Positions 17,134 through 25,409 of a stretch of DNA of 34,102 nucleotides are shown piece after piece. The DNA is from JAHBNG01 sp039028975. GTDB lineage: Bacteria > Chloroflexota > Anaerolineae > Caldilineales > Caldilineaceae. How positions within the stretch are numbered: the stretch's first letter is position 1; every line of letters begins with the position of its first letter. The position numbers were made by a program, and so were the translations under genes. The stretch spans positions 1-34,102 of the forward strand of contig JBCCHB010000170.1 in assembly GCA_039028975.1 (NCBI GenBank). The letters run 5' to 3'. Under the pieces are notes generated by a model. That model had not been told where the DNA came from and did no database searches. It saw only the letters and a list, made by a program, of their open reading frames with translations.

Positions 17134-18087
17134 CTATTCATACCGAATCCGTGGATCAACCACTGCGTACGTCAGATCCGTGATCAGGTTGGCAGCCAAA
17201 ACCACTACAGAGGTAACCAACATAATGCCCATGACCATAGGGTAGTCCCGTGCCGCTACCGCGTCAACCAGCAGCGAACCCATGCCGGGCCAACTGTAGA
17301 TCGTTTCGGTGAAGAGCGCCCCCGCGACTAGCCCTCGCAAGCTTAGGCCCACTATGGTAACCACTGGAAGAATGGCGTTGCGAAAGATGTGCCGCCAGGT
17401 AACAACCTGATTGCGTAGACCTTTGGCGCGCGCGGTACGCACATAGTCTTCCTGCCGCACCTCTAAGATGCTGAAGCGGGTGTAGCGCATAAAGCCGGCT
17501 ATACTGAAGATGGCCAATGTCCCTGCAGGGAGCACTAGGTGGTAGAGCAGATCCAGTAGCGATTTCTCTTGCCCAATGGTACGCATTCCGCCAGAAGGAA
17601 ACCAACCGAGCTTAACGGAAAAGAGGTACAATCCAAAGATACCCGCAACAAAGGCTGGCATGGAGATGCCAACAAAGGAGAGGCCCGTAAGTGAAAAATC
17701 CCAGAACGAATACTGACGCAGCCCAATAAAGGTACCCAACGTCACGCCCAGCAGAATGCCAATGGCTAAAGATGTCCCCATCAACAACAATGTGCGTTGT
17801 AAGCGAACACCCAACACCTCGGCTACATCATCACCATTCTTGAAGCGGAACCCCAGGTCACCTTGCACCACCTGGCCGATCCACTTAACATAACGAACCG
17901 GCATGGGATCATCCAGCCCATAGCGCTCTCGTACAAAGTCAAGATCGTCTTTGGTGATGCCGATCTCCTCATTAACAAAGAAATCCACAGGGTCGCCAGG
18001 GGCAAAATTGATCAGAAGAAAGATCACAATTGTGACCGCAATCAGCACGGGGATATTGATGAGGATACGGCGTAGGACGTATTGCAT
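17134..18087 (-). CDS. Peptide/nickel-type ABC permease (DppB family), system 1
   Basis: This 317-residue membrane protein starts MQYVLRRILINIPVLIAVTIV, the standard first helix of DppB. It contains FAPGDPVDFF, RYGLDDPMPVRYVKWIGQVVQGDLG, the coupling loop DYVRTARAKGL and a terminal DLTYAVVDPRIRYE. The length is normal for the family. It follows the binding-protein gene by 89 bp that hold two short octamer arrays. The start ATG has no strong Shine-Dalgarno. Confidence 0.92.
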   Translation of the reverse strand: MQYVLRRILINIPVLIAVTIVIFLLINFAPGDPVDFFVNEEIGITKDDLDFVRERYGLDDPMPVRYVKWIGQVVQGDLGFRFKNGDDVAEVLGVRLQRTLLLMGTSLAIGILLGVTLGTFIGLRQYSFWDFSLTGLSFVGISMPAFVAGIFGLYLFSVKLGWFPSGGMRTIGQEKSLLDLLYHLVLPAGTLAIFSIAGFMRYTRFSILEVRQEDYVRTARAKGLRNQVVTWRHIFRNAILPVVTIVGLSLRGLVAGALFTETIYSWPGMGSLLVDAVAARDYPMVMGIMLVTSVVVLAANLITDLTYAVVDPRIRYE

Positions 18088-18094
18088 AGGGAGT

Positions 18095-18166
18095 TAGCAA
18101 GATGGTAAAGTGACAAGGTTGCAAGGTGACAAGGACAGATTCTAAACCTACAACCCTGCAACCCTG
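18095..18166. repeat. Two degenerate octamer arrays upstream of DppB (system 1)
   Basis: Five octamers occupy 18095-18134 (plus strand TAGCAAGA, TGGTAAAG, TGACAAGG, TTGCAAGG, TGACAAGG). Two exact copies of CAACCCTG occupy 18151-18166. Together they fill nearly all of the space between the binding-protein and DppB genes. Confidence 0.6.
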
Positions 18167-18176
18167 CAACATTTAC

Positions 18177-19874
18177 CTACTCAATATTCCAAAGGTGAGA
18201 TCGGTCCACAACAGGACCACCACCGGGGGCGGGGAAGTAATGGAAATCGGCTACATCGGCAGATGCAATCCCATAGCGGGTGGAGACCCACCAGTAACCA
18301 AAGGTCGCTTCCTCATTCTGGTATGCACAAAGAGCGGTTCGTGCCGCTGTGTACTCTTCGGGCGTCTGGGCCGCGTCCATGGCTGCAAAGAGATCGACAT
18401 AGGCTGGATCATCTATGCCCCATTGATTTCCCTCTACATACCAAGTGGGACTGTAGGAAACAGGGCCACCACCGGCACCTCGATAAGCGATGTTCCACTC
18501 TGCGGTGTTGTCATCCACTACTGTACGCCAAGTTGGTACATCCAGGAAGGTTGGATTGGCGTCGACACCGACATCAATCAGGTTGGCTTGGATCACAGTG
18601 AGGATGTCTTTGGCCAACTGGGATGTATAGTAGGTTGGGATGTCTAAGTTCATGCCATCCAAGCTGACGCCATCTGCCGCAGCCTCGGATAGCAAAGAAC
18701 GGGCTTTTTCCGGATCGTACTCATAATAGTTAGCGTCTTCTGGCCAGAATTGCGGATAAGGATCCTGACAGGGCGTGGCCTGGGCAGTACCATTAAAGAC
18801 ATCACTGATGATAGACGCTCGGTCTGTACCGTACATAATAGCTTGGCGGACGCGCTTATCCTTCCAAGCATCATTCTGGTAGTTGTAGTTGAACATATTG
18901 GTGACGAATGAGGGGCCAGCGAAAATTTGGTAATCTGGATTGCCCTCAAAGCGGCTGGCTACGTCCGCGCTCACATAAGAAAAGTGAATGTCACCACTCT
19001 CCAAGGCCAAAACAGCGGCTGTTTCATCAACGAAGTAGCGATTGACCAGCTTCTCCATCTTAGGAGCGCCATCCCAGTACAGCTCATTGGGGACCAGCTC
19101 CATAAACTGATCTTTTTCATAGGCACCAAACTTAAAGGGCCCCGTGCCTATGGGGCTGCTGAACCACCAGTCGGCGCTAAAGATCTCTGTAGGTTCAAAA
19201 TCGATGGCGTGTTCGGGCAGTGCATAAAAACCTCGGACTGCATCATAGAAGCGCGGGTTGGAAATTGACAGCTCGATTTGCAGAGTCAGATCGTCCACAG
19301 CTTGGATGCCGGCGATCTCATCCGCCTCTCCACTGTTGTACTCTGTCCAACCTACAATTTGGTCTGCTTGACTTATGCCGAAGTGGGTTACCGCTGCTTG
19401 GGGCGCAGAGACGAACTCGGCTGTCCACTTTAGATCGGATGCCGTGAAATCCTCGCCATCATGCCATTTGACACCTTCACGCAAATTGAATGTCCAAATG
19501 GTTGCATCTTCATTGGGAGACCATTCCACAGCCAGTGCCCCTTCGCTAGTATGGGCGGAAAAGGTCTCGTCCATTAAGATCAGCGGGGTAAATATCTTAA
19601 CAAACCATGTGTTCCCAGCACCGTTGTTATACAACACGCCCTGGGGATCACCACCTGGCCCCACATCAAAACCACCGATCAAGAGCTGTTCGGCAGGGCC
19701 AGCGTCTTCTGCAGGGCTATCTGCTTCAGCGGCACTATCATCAGCCATATCACCACCTCCACCATCCGGTGCTGCCGCAGGTGTACAGGCGGCCAAAACC
19801 AGTAACATTGCCGCCAGAGCCATTACCCAGTAGATTGAGCGATGGGCTGCTTGCCTCTTCAATAGTCGATTCAT
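18177..19874 (-). CDS. ABC transporter family 5 solute-binding lipoprotein, system 1
   Basis: This 565-residue protein has a lipoprotein signal ending LAAC with Cys30 as anchor, then an acidic Ala/Asp/Gly linker. The extracellular domain follows with SBP_bac_5 landmarks: FTPLILMD, FNLREGVKWHDGEDFTASDLKWT, VDDLTLQIELS, PIGTGPFKF and VRQAIMYGTDRASII. It would deliver peptides, oligosaccharides or other solutes to DppB and DppC encoded next. AAAGGAG about 7 nt before the ATG is a strong ribosome-binding site. The leader from the predicted promoter at 20173-20201 is long and holds repeat copy C. Confidence 0.92.
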   Translation of the reverse strand: MNRLLKRQAAHRSIYWVMALAAMLLVLAACTPAAAPDGGGGDMADDSAAEADSPAEDAGPAEQLLIGGFDVGPGGDPQGVLYNNGAGNTWFVKIFTPLILMDETFSAHTSEGALAVEWSPNEDATIWTFNLREGVKWHDGEDFTASDLKWTAEFVSAPQAAVTHFGISQADQIVGWTEYNSGEADEIAGIQAVDDLTLQIELSISNPRFYDAVRGFYALPEHAIDFEPTEIFSADWWFSSPIGTGPFKFGAYEKDQFMELVPNELYWDGAPKMEKLVNRYFVDETAAVLALESGDIHFSYVSADVASRFEGNPDYQIFAGPSFVTNMFNYNYQNDAWKDKRVRQAIMYGTDRASIISDVFNGTAQATPCQDPYPQFWPEDANYYEYDPEKARSLLSEAAADGVSLDGMNLDIPTYYTSQLAKDILTVIQANLIDVGVDANPTFLDVPTWRTVVDDNTAEWNIAYRGAGGGPVSYSPTWYVEGNQWGIDDPAYVDLFAAMDAAQTPEEYTAARTALCAYQNEEATFGYWWVSTRYGIASADVADFHYFPAPGGGPVVDRSHLWNIE

Positions 19875-20022
19875 TAGTCTTCTCCTTTAGCTAAGATAGA
19901 TACAGCTTTGGTACCATCTGATTGATAAGCTACACTGAGACCGATTTGAAAACAGATCTTTTCTGATACTCTACCAACCTACCCAAACGCCCGTTCTGAA
20001 ACGGAGGTGAGTATAGTTGATA

Positions 20023-20112
20023 TACTTCGCCAGAAATGTCTTGCCCCGACTATTGCCAATCTGCCCCAGGTAATTCCGAAAAGGGAGGGCAGGACTTTTC
20101 TGGTCATCTATA
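20023..20112. repeat. Palindromic intergenic element, copy C, with TA on both sides
   Basis: This 90-bp element starts TACTTCGCCAGAAATGTCTT and ends GACTTTTCTGGTCATCTATA. TA flanks it at 20021-20022 and 20113-20114. Its centre matches copies A and B in block order. It lies in the predicted 5' leader of the binding-protein mRNA. Confidence 0.7.
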
Positions 20113-20172
20113 TAGCTGGTGTTATAGTAGCAAGGTAGAGGGAAATTATACTTGGGAGCTGATATCCACTGT

Positions 20173-20201
20173 ATCATAGCGATTTGATAGATATCTGTCA
20201 A
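20173..20201 (-). promoter_or_regulatory. Predicted sigma-70-type promoter for SBP operon 1
   Basis: Read on the minus strand, TTGACA (20201-20196) is separated by 17 bp from TATGAT (20178-20173). The -35 is a perfect match and the -10 matches five of six. Transcription would start near 20166 and give a leader of about 290 nt. Confidence 0.6.
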
Positions 20202-20203
20202 AT
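20182..20203. promoter_or_regulatory. 22-bp palindrome overlapping the promoter, candidate operator
   Basis: The site reads ATTTGA, one base, AGATATCT, one base, TCAAAT. All positions are symmetric except one pair. It covers the -35 hexamer and most of the spacer, the position of a classical repressor site. No regulator gene is next to it in this window. Confidence 0.55.
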
Positions 20204-20261
20204 GATTAACCGCTATCCCTTCATCACCAAAGGCCGAATCGCATAAGGAAACAATGAGCTA

Positions 20262-21479
20262 GTGTCTTCGCACCCGCCAAATCATACCGATCCCACCCAA
20301 TCTAAATCCCCGTCTAAGGTGGCCCCTCAAGTTATAACAATTGTTCTGCTTACTCGATTAATCCTTTCCAGTGTCATACAGATCTTTTTCCCGTTTCTGC
20401 CGCTCATTGCTAGCGGGCTGAATCAAAGTGAAGTAGAGCTGGCTCGCTACTTGGGGTTGAGCAAGATTGCTAATCTTGTCTCGCCCTTCTTTGGGATTGT
20501 GGCCGACAAGCGAGGCTATAGACGAGTTATTCTGTTTGGGTTACTGATTACGGCCATTGGGACATTGCTCATCTACTTCTCCCAAACCCCCGGAACCTTT
20601 GTCCTTGGGCTGTTTTTAATGGGGGGTGGTTCAGCTGGTGTATCGCCTACATTGGTGGCCTACATGAGCCATCTTCTACCCTTTGAGAGTCGTTCCCGGG
20701 GGCTGGGAATGCTCGAATATACCTACGCATTTACCGGGATTGCCGTGATGCCTATCTTTGGGTGGCTCATAGGATGGACGTCGTGGCGAATGCCTTTTCT
20801 GGTAATGGGTCTGTTAGAGTTACTTTTAATTATCGGCTTCTTTCAAATGCCCGGCACAGGGAGAGAGGCTGATGAATCAGCAGTGTCAACGCGTGACCTG
20901 TTCAATGATATTTTGGACTTTGGCCCTAACTGGCGTTCGGCAATTGCGGTGCTATTCAGTGATTCGTTAACAAAGATGGCGGGCATGGTACTCAACATTA
21001 ATTTTGGCACCTGGCTGGCATATGAGTACGGATTAGAGGCAGCTCAACTGGGACAAGTCGCATTTCTCATGGGGATTGCCGATATCTGTGGCAGCGGATT
21101 GGTCAGCATCTTTGGGGATCGGATTGGTAAGCAACGAAGTGTACTGGTCGCAACCGGGTTTGGCGTCCTCTTTTACCTACTTCTGCCGCTTTGGAACCAA
21201 GGCTATGTGATGGCTCTGCTCGGACTGCTTATGGCTCGATGGACCTTGGAGTTTTCCATTGTGGCCCATATTGTGCTTATCAGCGAACAGTCCCCAGAGC
21301 ATCGAGGAAAAATGATGACCATGCGTATGGGGCTTGGTTTTCTGGCCATGACGGTAGGTGCTTTTGTGGGCCCTCTGCTCTATAAACACTTTGGCGTATG
21401 GGGGATTGGCATTCCTGGTGCGGCAAGTATGTTAGGGGCGTGGACGGTGACGCGTTTCTTGACGCTGGAGAGAGGATAG
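20262..21479 (+). CDS. Major facilitator superfamily transporter
   Basis: This 405-residue protein has about 12 hydrophobic segments. It shows the MFS loop motif after helix 2, GIVADKRGYRRVILFG, and a related GDRIGKQRS between helices 8 and 9. The N-terminal 20 residues are polar and cytoplasmic. The start is GTG at 20262; AAGGAA lies about 11 nt upstream. It is divergent from the SBP operon and could export or import a related compound. The substrate is unknown. The length and motifs are typical of small-molecule or drug transporters. Confidence 0.85.
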   Translation: MSSHPPNHTDPTQSKSPSKVAPQVITIVLLTRLILSSVIQIFFPFLPLIASGLNQSEVELARYLGLSKIANLVSPFFGIVADKRGYRRVILFGLLITAIGTLLIYFSQTPGTFVLGLFLMGGGSAGVSPTLVAYMSHLLPFESRSRGLGMLEYTYAFTGIAVMPIFGWLIGWTSWRMPFLVMGLLELLLIIGFFQMPGTGREADESAVSTRDLFNDILDFGPNWRSAIAVLFSDSLTKMAGMVLNINFGTWLAYEYGLEAAQLGQVAFLMGIADICGSGLVSIFGDRIGKQRSVLVATGFGVLFYLLLPLWNQGYVMALLGLLMARWTLEFSIVAHIVLISEQSPEHRGKMMTMRMGLGFLAMTVGAFVGPLLYKHFGVWGIGIPGAASMLGAWTVTRFLTLERG

Positions 21480-21660
21480 AAGGGCAATCGTCAATCTTCC
21501 GTACAGGTGGGCTAGCTTGTTCAGATGTCAGTCGTTGGGTGGGTGCTGTTCACCGATCTGCCTCGTGTCCTGCCCCACACCCAGTAGTGAGTTATCCTTC
21601 ACCCCGCAGTTTCGTACTATCACAACCATCAGTATGAAGAGCTTACAGGGAGGTTTGAGC

Positions 21661-21756
21661 ATGTATCAAACTTTGAGCGGTAACCAACGACTGGTTCTAT
21701 TTTTCATCTCTACCCTACTACTGATTACGGGATGTGCGATGGTTTGCCCGTTTTAA
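21661..21756 (+). CDS. Very small predicted lipoprotein (31 residues)
   Basis: The frame encodes a short polar start, a basic residue (Arg10), a hydrophobic core (about residues 11-22) and a lipobox LITGC with Cys25. Only six residues, including a second Cys, follow the anchor. AGGGAGG at 21647-21653 is 7 nt from the ATG, a near-ideal ribosome-binding site that supports real translation. The stop lies 3 bp from the tail-to-tail stop of the OppF gene. It follows the MFS gene by 181 bp on the same strand. Small entericidin-like lipoproteins have this size, but I claim no homology. Confidence 0.5.
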   Translation: MYQTLSGNQRLVLFFISTLLLITGCAMVCPF

Positions 21757-21759
21757 GAA

Positions 21760-22818
21760 CTATGCTGTAGCCAACTCAGCAATCCCACTCAGCGCCAACT
21801 CATTAGCAAAATGGCAGGAAACCATATGCCCGCTGCCCACATCTTGTAAAGGGGGCAATTCATTGACACAGATTTCCTGCGCATAGCGGCAACGTGGGTG
21901 AAAGTAACAGCCTGAAGGCGGGTTGGATGGGTCCGGTACGTCACCTTCGAGAACAATACGCTGGGAACGTAGCCGCGGGTCCGGTTTGGGGACCGCAGAG
22001 AGGAGCGCTTCTGTATAGGGATGCTTGGGATTGTTGTAAAGCTCTTCTGTCTCAGCTAGTTCAACAAGTTTCCCGACATACATCACCGCGACTCGGTCAG
22101 CAATGTACTCGACTACGCTTAAATCGTGGGAGATGAATATGTAAGTTAGGTCCATTTCCGACTGAAGATCCTGAAGCAGGTTCAAGATTTGGGCCTGAAC
22201 CGAAACGTCCAAGGCCGAGACGGCTTCATCGGCCACAACCAAGCGAGGATTGAGGGCTAGCGCCCGAGCGATGCCAATTCGCTGGCGTTGGCCCCCACTA
22301 AAGGCGTGGGGATAGCGGCGCATGAATTCGGCGCGTAGCCCACACTTAACCATCAATTCAGCAACTCGCTCTTCCAACTCCTTTCCTTGGGCAATGCCAT
22401 GAATCTTCATAGGGTCACCGATGAGATCCAACACTGTCATCCGAGGATTGAGCGATGAGTGGGGATCCTGGAAGATCATGCGTAGCTCTCGGCGGTAGGG
22501 TTGCAGCTCTGCATTGCTGAGGGCCGTCAAATCCACCTTGCGCCCTTGACTATCCTGATAGAAGACTGAACCGCCAGTGGGATCATAGGCCCGCATGAGC
22601 GAACGGCCGATGGTCGTCTTCCCACAGCCGCTTTCACCCACCAACGCCAAGGTTTCACCAGGTTGGACGGTAAAACTAACGCCATCAACTGCCTTGACGT
22701 AGGCGACAATCCGCTGGAAAACCCCGCGCCGAACCGGGAAATACATCTTTAGATCTTTGGCTTCGAGCAGCGGCTCAATGTGTCCGTTCCCCGATGCGTG
22801 ACCGTTGGTTGTGGTCAT
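21760..22818 (-). CDS. oppF: Oligopeptide-type ABC transporter ATPase (OppF/DppF family)
   Basis: This 352-residue cytoplasmic ATPase has Walker A GESGCGKTT at residues 61-69, the signature FSGGQRQRIGIARAL, Walker B LVVADEAVSALDVS and the switch histidine in FISHDL. The C-terminal oligopeptide-transporter domain has GDVPDPSNPPSGC and YFHPRC. It is the last gene of operon 2 and pairs with OppD. A non-standard EAVSALD replaces the usual EPVSALD, a change common in this family. Gene spacing from OppD is 130 bp. Confidence 0.93.
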   Translation of the reverse strand: MTTTNGHASGNGHIEPLLEAKDLKMYFPVRRGVFQRIVAYVKAVDGVSFTVQPGETLALVGESGCGKTTIGRSLMRAYDPTGGSVFYQDSQGRKVDLTALSNAELQPYRRELRMIFQDPHSSLNPRMTVLDLIGDPMKIHGIAQGKELEERVAELMVKCGLRAEFMRRYPHAFSGGQRQRIGIARALALNPRLVVADEAVSALDVSVQAQILNLLQDLQSEMDLTYIFISHDLSVVEYIADRVAVMYVGKLVELAETEELYNNPKHPYTEALLSAVPKPDPRLRSQRIVLEGDVPDPSNPPSGCYFHPRCRYAQEICVNELPPLQDVGSGHMVSCHFANELALSGIAELATA

Positions 22819-22948
22819 TAAATTCTCACCGCTTCATTACTTTAAGGAATCAGGATCAAATAAAACCAAAAACTTCGGTTCTGTCATCTCGAGTACCCGA
22901 GAGATCTTCTATTACGTTTTATTAAATTCTCGATCCTAAGTATTATTT

Positions 22949-23965
22949 CTACTCATACAATACACACCGCACTGCTCGGCTATTCCCTAGATCGGTCAAC
23001 TTCGGATGGACCTGATCACATGTACCGGGAATCGCTTGCGTGCATCGTGGGTGGAAAGGACATCCCGCAGGTCGATTATAGGGATCGGGTACACTGCCTT
23101 CAATGGGTTGCAGACGGCCCGCTTTACTTTGGCCTAATCTCGGTATGGACTGAAGCAATGCTTGGGTATAAGGGTGTTTGGGATCATGGAAGAGCGAATC
23201 AACATCGGCCCGTTCCACCACCTCACCCAAGTACATAACCACGACTTCGTCGCAAATTTCAGCAACAACGCCCAAATCATGGGTAATCATCATAACAGCC
23301 ATGCCAAACTCTTCCTGCAGCGATTGCATCAATTCAAGAATTTGAGCTTGGGTCGTTACGTCGAGCGCTGTGGTTGGTTCATCAGCAATCAACAGACTGG
23401 GATTGCACGAGAGAGCCATGGCAATCATGGCTCGTTGCCGCATACCACCACTCAGTTGAAAGGGATAATCATCTACCCGTTGCTCTGGTTTGGGGATGCC
23501 AACCTTGTGCAACATTTCAATGGCTCGTTCCCGTGCTTCTTCTTTGCTAATGTCAAAATGGAGCAAGATGGCTTCCATAATTTGGAAACCTACCGTGTGC
23601 ATCATGCTGAGAGATGTCATCGGCTCCTGAAAGATCATGGCGATTTCGTTGCCGCGAATCTGGCGCAATGCCTCACTACCCGAAGGAAGAGCCGCGACAT
23701 CGACAATTTCATGGGGGCTGGATAGACCACTCTGGGTTCCATCTTTGTGGAGCAGAATCTCCCCTTCCACAATCTCGCCAGGAGGCCCTACTAGTTGCAA
23801 AATCGAAAAGGCTGAAACACTTTTGCCACAACCACTTTCCCCTACAATCCCCAGCGTTTGACCGCGCTTAACTGAAAAGTCTACCCCATCTACCGCGCGG
23901 ACCGTTCCCTCATCTAAAAAAAAATGGGTTTTTAGGCCCTTAACTTCGAGTAAAATATCTGACAT
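22949..23965 (-). CDS. oppD: Oligopeptide-type ABC transporter ATPase (OppD/DppD family)
   Basis: This 338-residue ATPase has Walker A GESGCGKS at residues 42-49, the signature LSGGMRQRAMIAMAL, Walker B LLIADEPTTALDVTT, the switch region MITHDLGVVAEICD and the C-terminal oligo_HPY segment CPFHPRC. It starts with ATG directly after A/T-rich sequence without a clear Shine-Dalgarno. It lies 156 bp after DppC. That gap contains decayed short direct repeats around GATTGACGATT and AATCCTAA. Confidence 0.93.
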   Translation of the reverse strand: MSDILLEVKGLKTHFFLDEGTVRAVDGVDFSVKRGQTLGIVGESGCGKSVSAFSILQLVGPPGEIVEGEILLHKDGTQSGLSSPHEIVDVAALPSGSEALRQIRGNEIAMIFQEPMTSLSMMHTVGFQIMEAILLHFDISKEEARERAIEMLHKVGIPKPEQRVDDYPFQLSGGMRQRAMIAMALSCNPSLLIADEPTTALDVTTQAQILELMQSLQEEFGMAVMMITHDLGVVAEICDEVVVMYLGEVVERADVDSLFHDPKHPYTQALLQSIPRLGQSKAGRLQPIEGSVPDPYNRPAGCPFHPRCTQAIPGTCDQVHPKLTDLGNSRAVRCVLYE

Positions 23966-24121
23966 AACAATTTGCGATTCTTGATTGACGATTATTCGTC
24001 TTGAAATCCTAAGTAGAATTTAGAACGATTCGCGCTGGGATGCAAATTAAGCAAAACTGTGAACTTCATGCACCACGCAATCGTCAATCTAAAATCCTAA
24101 ATCTACAATTCTTCATTCTTT

Positions 24122-25306
24122 TTATCTTGAATATGGATCGGCTGCGTCCCGTAGCCCATCGCCCAGAAAATTGAGGACGAGGACGGAGATAATGACGGGA
24201 AGAGCTGCTAGTAGTAACCAAGGGGCCGTGACTACTGCGCGTACATTTTGGGCATCAAAAAGGAGTACACCCCAGCTGATGACGGGACGACGTAGACCCA
24301 GCCCTAAGAAGCTAAGCGACGTTTCAGAGAGAATCATCCCTGGGATGGCTAACGTGATGCTGGCAATGATGTGACTGAGGAAAGAAGGCAACATGTACTT
24401 TAGGATAATGCTCATCTGGCTGGCCCCATCTAGCTTGGCAGCCATAACAAAATCCTCTTCTCGCAGCGAGAGGAATTTTCCACGTACAACCCGAGCCAAT
24501 CCAGTCCAACCAATAATGGACAAGATAACTGTAATGGCAAAGTAGCGATAGACAGGTGGCCAGTCCGTAGGCATGGCCGCCGCAAGACCCATCCAGAGCG
24601 GAATGCTTGGAATCGAGCGCAGAAATTCGATAATGCGCTGGATAACGTTGTCAGGGGCCCCTCCGTAAAAGCCAGATAAACCACCTAAAATGATGCCAAG
24701 GATCAAGCTTATCAGGACACCCAGTAGCCCAATAGACATGGAGATCTGAGTGCCGTAGATAATGCCGCTAAAGAGATCACGCCCCAATTTGTCTGCCCCA
24801 AATAGGTACATAGGGCGAGTATTGTCCTTGGGGCCAATGAGGCGGGTTGTGGCTTCCCAGATGCCCAGAACTTTATACGGCTCGCCCTCCACCAAGAAGC
24901 CGATGTCGATAACATTTTCCGAGTCGATCACAAAATTGCGCCGTAGCGCTACCGGATCGACTTCCACCTTATAGTCGTTGACATGCAGGTTGAAGACACG
25001 CTCACCGTCTACCTCCTGGAAAAATTTAACGCGCTGAGGCGGTGCAAATGTATAGTCAGTGGCTGTACGGTCGGGCGGAAATGGGGCAAAGAAGTCAGGA
25101 AAGATTGCAATAATATAGATAAATATCGTGATATAGGCACAAACCAACGCTAGCTTATGCTTGCGAAAACGCCACCACATCAACTGCCATTGAGAGGCCA
25201 CAAAGACCTGGGCTTCATTGTCCTGGGGTTGATTAGTCATCCCTGGGCCAGAGGATTGAGGTTCGGGTGCTTGAGTTTGAGGTAAAGAATTTGCGTCTAC
25301 AGCCAT
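24122..25306 (-). CDS. Peptide-type ABC permease (DppC family), system 2
   Basis: This 394-residue membrane protein is longer than its system 1 counterpart because of a polar Gln/Pro-rich N-terminus and a periplasmic insert of about 100 residues between helix 1 and the DppC core (starting near PDFFAPFPPDRTATDYTF). The core has FGADKLGRDLFSGIIYGTQIS, the coupling loop REEDFVMAAKLDGASQ and a terminal GDGLRDAADPYSR. The ATG at 25306 is preferred. A GTG at 25399 is in frame but would translate the heptamer array as repeated YRLPITD. No Shine-Dalgarno is seen before either start. Confidence 0.85.
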   Translation of the reverse strand: MAVDANSLPQTQAPEPQSSGPGMTNQPQDNEAQVFVASQWQLMWWRFRKHKLALVCAYITIFIYIIAIFPDFFAPFPPDRTATDYTFAPPQRVKFFQEVDGERVFNLHVNDYKVEVDPVALRRNFVIDSENVIDIGFLVEGEPYKVLGIWEATTRLIGPKDNTRPMYLFGADKLGRDLFSGIIYGTQISMSIGLLGVLISLILGIILGGLSGFYGGAPDNVIQRIIEFLRSIPSIPLWMGLAAAMPTDWPPVYRYFAITVILSIIGWTGLARVVRGKFLSLREEDFVMAAKLDGASQMSIILKYMLPSFLSHIIASITLAIPGMILSETSLSFLGLGLRRPVISWGVLLFDAQNVRAVVTAPWLLLAALPVIISVLVLNFLGDGLRDAADPYSR

Positions 25307-25310
25307 AGTT

Positions 25311-25394
25311 TCGGTAATCGGTAATCGGTAATCGGTAATCGGTAATCGGTAATCGGTAATCGGTAATCGGTAATCGGTAATCGGTAGTCGGTAG
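25311..25394. repeat. Heptamer tandem array, 12 units, abutting the DppC start
   Basis: Ten exact TCGGTAA units (25311-25380) are followed by two TCGGTAG variants. The array occupies nearly all the space between the DppB stop (25410) and the DppC ATG (25306). Twelve units equal 84 bp, so the upstream frame stays open and in phase with DppC. Confidence 0.95.
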
Positions 25395-25409
25395 ATCACT
25401 GTTCAAAGG

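Larger units (their letters stand above)
19875..20261. other. Divergent intergenic region between SBP 1 and the MFS gene
   Basis: These 387 bp hold a ribosome-binding site for the binding protein next to 19874, repeat copy C (20023-20112) and a minus-strand promoter with an overlapping palindrome near 20.2 kb. AAGGAA at 20245-20250 may serve the MFS start. No protein-coding remnant was seen. Confidence 0.6.

Noticed and set aside
20173..20261. A plus-strand promoter for the MFS gene using TTGATA in the palindrome
   Set aside because: The base positions 17 bp downstream give no credible -10 hexamer.
25306..25399. A long DppC form starting at GTG 25399 with repeated YRLPITD
   Set aside because: It is not preferred as the annotated start because it lies in tandem repeat DNA without a ribosome-binding site. 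It is retained as a question in the findings.
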